From an uncultured Ruminococcus sp. (GTDB taxonomy: Bacteria > Bacillota > Clostridia > Oscillospirales > Ruminococcaceae), in assembly GCA_900550695.1 (NCBI GenBank), contig URTF01000013.1:1-37706 (forward strand): 37,706 nt of DNA. The letters run 5' to 3'. The position numbers and the translations under genes were made by a program. Under the pieces are notes generated by a model that saw only the letters and a list, made by a program, of their open reading frames with translations, did no database searches and had not been told where the DNA came from. This document shows, piece by piece, positions 37,186 to 37,706 of the stretch. How positions within the stretch are numbered: position 1 is the stretch's first letter; each line of letters starts with the position of its first letter.

Positions 37186-37706
37186 TTAAAGCTTTGTGCT
37201 TATTTTACGCAGTATTTCACGTTCAAGCGCATTCGTAGCCGCTTCCATATCAGCCTTATCTTCGACCTTTTCGATGACCTGTAAAGGCGCATTGAAGTTC
37301 TGAATGGTAGGGCGGCTGTTGTCGTAACTGCTGCTGTTGTAATTGTTAGCAGTGTTGTAGCTGTTTCCTCTCGGGGAGTGGTAGAACGCAGCCGTCCTGT
37401 TTATGCTCCGCATTATCGACGGGTCAATGACAATACCCGTCTTTGGCGGCTCGAACATTTTCAGTAAATCTTCAAGCTTCTTGGTAGTCGGCGGATTTAT
37501 GATAAGCTCATTTTTGTGAAGCATAACCATTCCGTCAGCCGTGGTCTTTCCGCCCGTCGAAGCCTTGACAGGCTCCTGCTTTTTCTTCTTTTTCTTTGTC
37601 GAACCGCCGCTTGACGAGCCGCCCGAACCCGAAGAACCGCCCGATTTTTTACCGCCGCTTGAACCGCCGCTGTTTCCTGAACTGCCGCCTTTATACTCAT
37701 CTTTGG
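37186..37706 (-). CDS. C-terminal part of a probable tail tape-measure protein (cut by window edge)
   Basis: The frame is open to the right edge. The visible ~173 residues start with a Gly/Ser-rich tract (KGGSSGNSGGSSGGKKSGG) and a Lys run. After it comes TTADGMVMLHKNELIINPPTT, a motif found near the end of tape-measure proteins, and a helical end. The position before Dit and Tal genes on the same strand supports the call. An internal ATG at 37530 is not the true start, because coding continues upstream. Confidence 0.68.
   Translation of the reverse strand, partial: KDEYKGGSSGNSGGSSGGKKSGGSSGSGGSSSGGSTKKKKKKQEPVKASTGGKTTADGMVMLHKNELIINPPTTKKLEDLLKMFEPPKTGIVIDPSIMRSINRTAAFYHSPRGNSYNTANNYNSSSYDNSRPTIQNFNAPLQVIEKVEDKADMEAATNALEREILRKISTKL

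Noticed and set aside
1..37706. tRNA, rRNA or complete insertion-sequence transposase genes
   Set aside because: None could be recognised on either strand; the only transposon-like feature is the non-autonomous element at 9904-10324.

Overview
The window looks like a low-GC Gram-positive chromosome of the class Clostridia, most likely a Ruminococcus-like member of the Oscillospirales. That placement is an inference from strong AGGAGG-type ribosome binding sites, protein character and repeat style; there is no rRNA to confirm it. The left third is host chromosome. The right part, from about 14 kb onward, is a prophage or prophage-like element that runs off the right edge.

Host part (1-13.9 kb). 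There is a 6-phosphofructokinase gene, then a membrane-bound PAS-GGDEF-EAL protein with an intact EAL site and a degenerate GGDEF site. A divergent OmpR-type response regulator/histidine kinase pair follows. Next comes a compact intergenic locus that reads as a type I toxin-antitoxin system, with two consensus promoters facing each other, a 29-residue membrane peptide and a shared bidirectional terminator. A three-gene operon of peptidoglycan-binding proteins, one with a SpoIID-like N-terminus, is followed by a ~420-bp MITE-like element that has split a terminator. A type IV pilin-like cluster (three prepilins and a C39-like cysteine peptidase) is driven by a consensus promoter. A GC-containing composite repeat lies directly after the stop codon of three different host genes, always in the same orientation relative to the gene.

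Prophage left arm and accessory region (14-21 kb). This holds a small hypothetical gene, an ImmA/IrrE-like metalloprotease behind a perfect promoter with operator-like repeats, an iteron-like array, a catalytic-domain-only tyrosine recombinase, a gene whose 3' end is built from a DNA repeat read in three frames, an exported protein and the antirestriction protein ArdA. Between ardA and the early operon are 2.5 kb that are almost gene-free. They contain a strong small-RNA candidate, a very AT-rich stretch with palindromes, a tandem ribbon-helix-helix-like protein and a second, larger structured-RNA candidate.

Early operon (21-32.6 kb, plus strand). About 27 tightly packed or overlapping genes: a CX5R phosphatase, a Rha-like fragment, an excisionase-type HTH protein, a replisome organiser, a DnaC-like helicase loader, RusA, a C5-cytosine methyltransferase, a MazG-like protein, an ASCH-domain protein, many tiny Cys-rich (zinc-ribbon) proteins and, last, an ArpU/sigma-like regulator.

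Late genes (32.66 kb to the edge, minus strand). Tail genes run leftward toward the early operon: a probable tape-measure C-terminus at the edge, a Dit-like protein, a long tail/receptor-binding protein and a terminal tail gene. A hairpin terminator separates the two converging modules. Portal, terminase, capsid, lysis and a recognisable CI-type repressor are not visible in this window.
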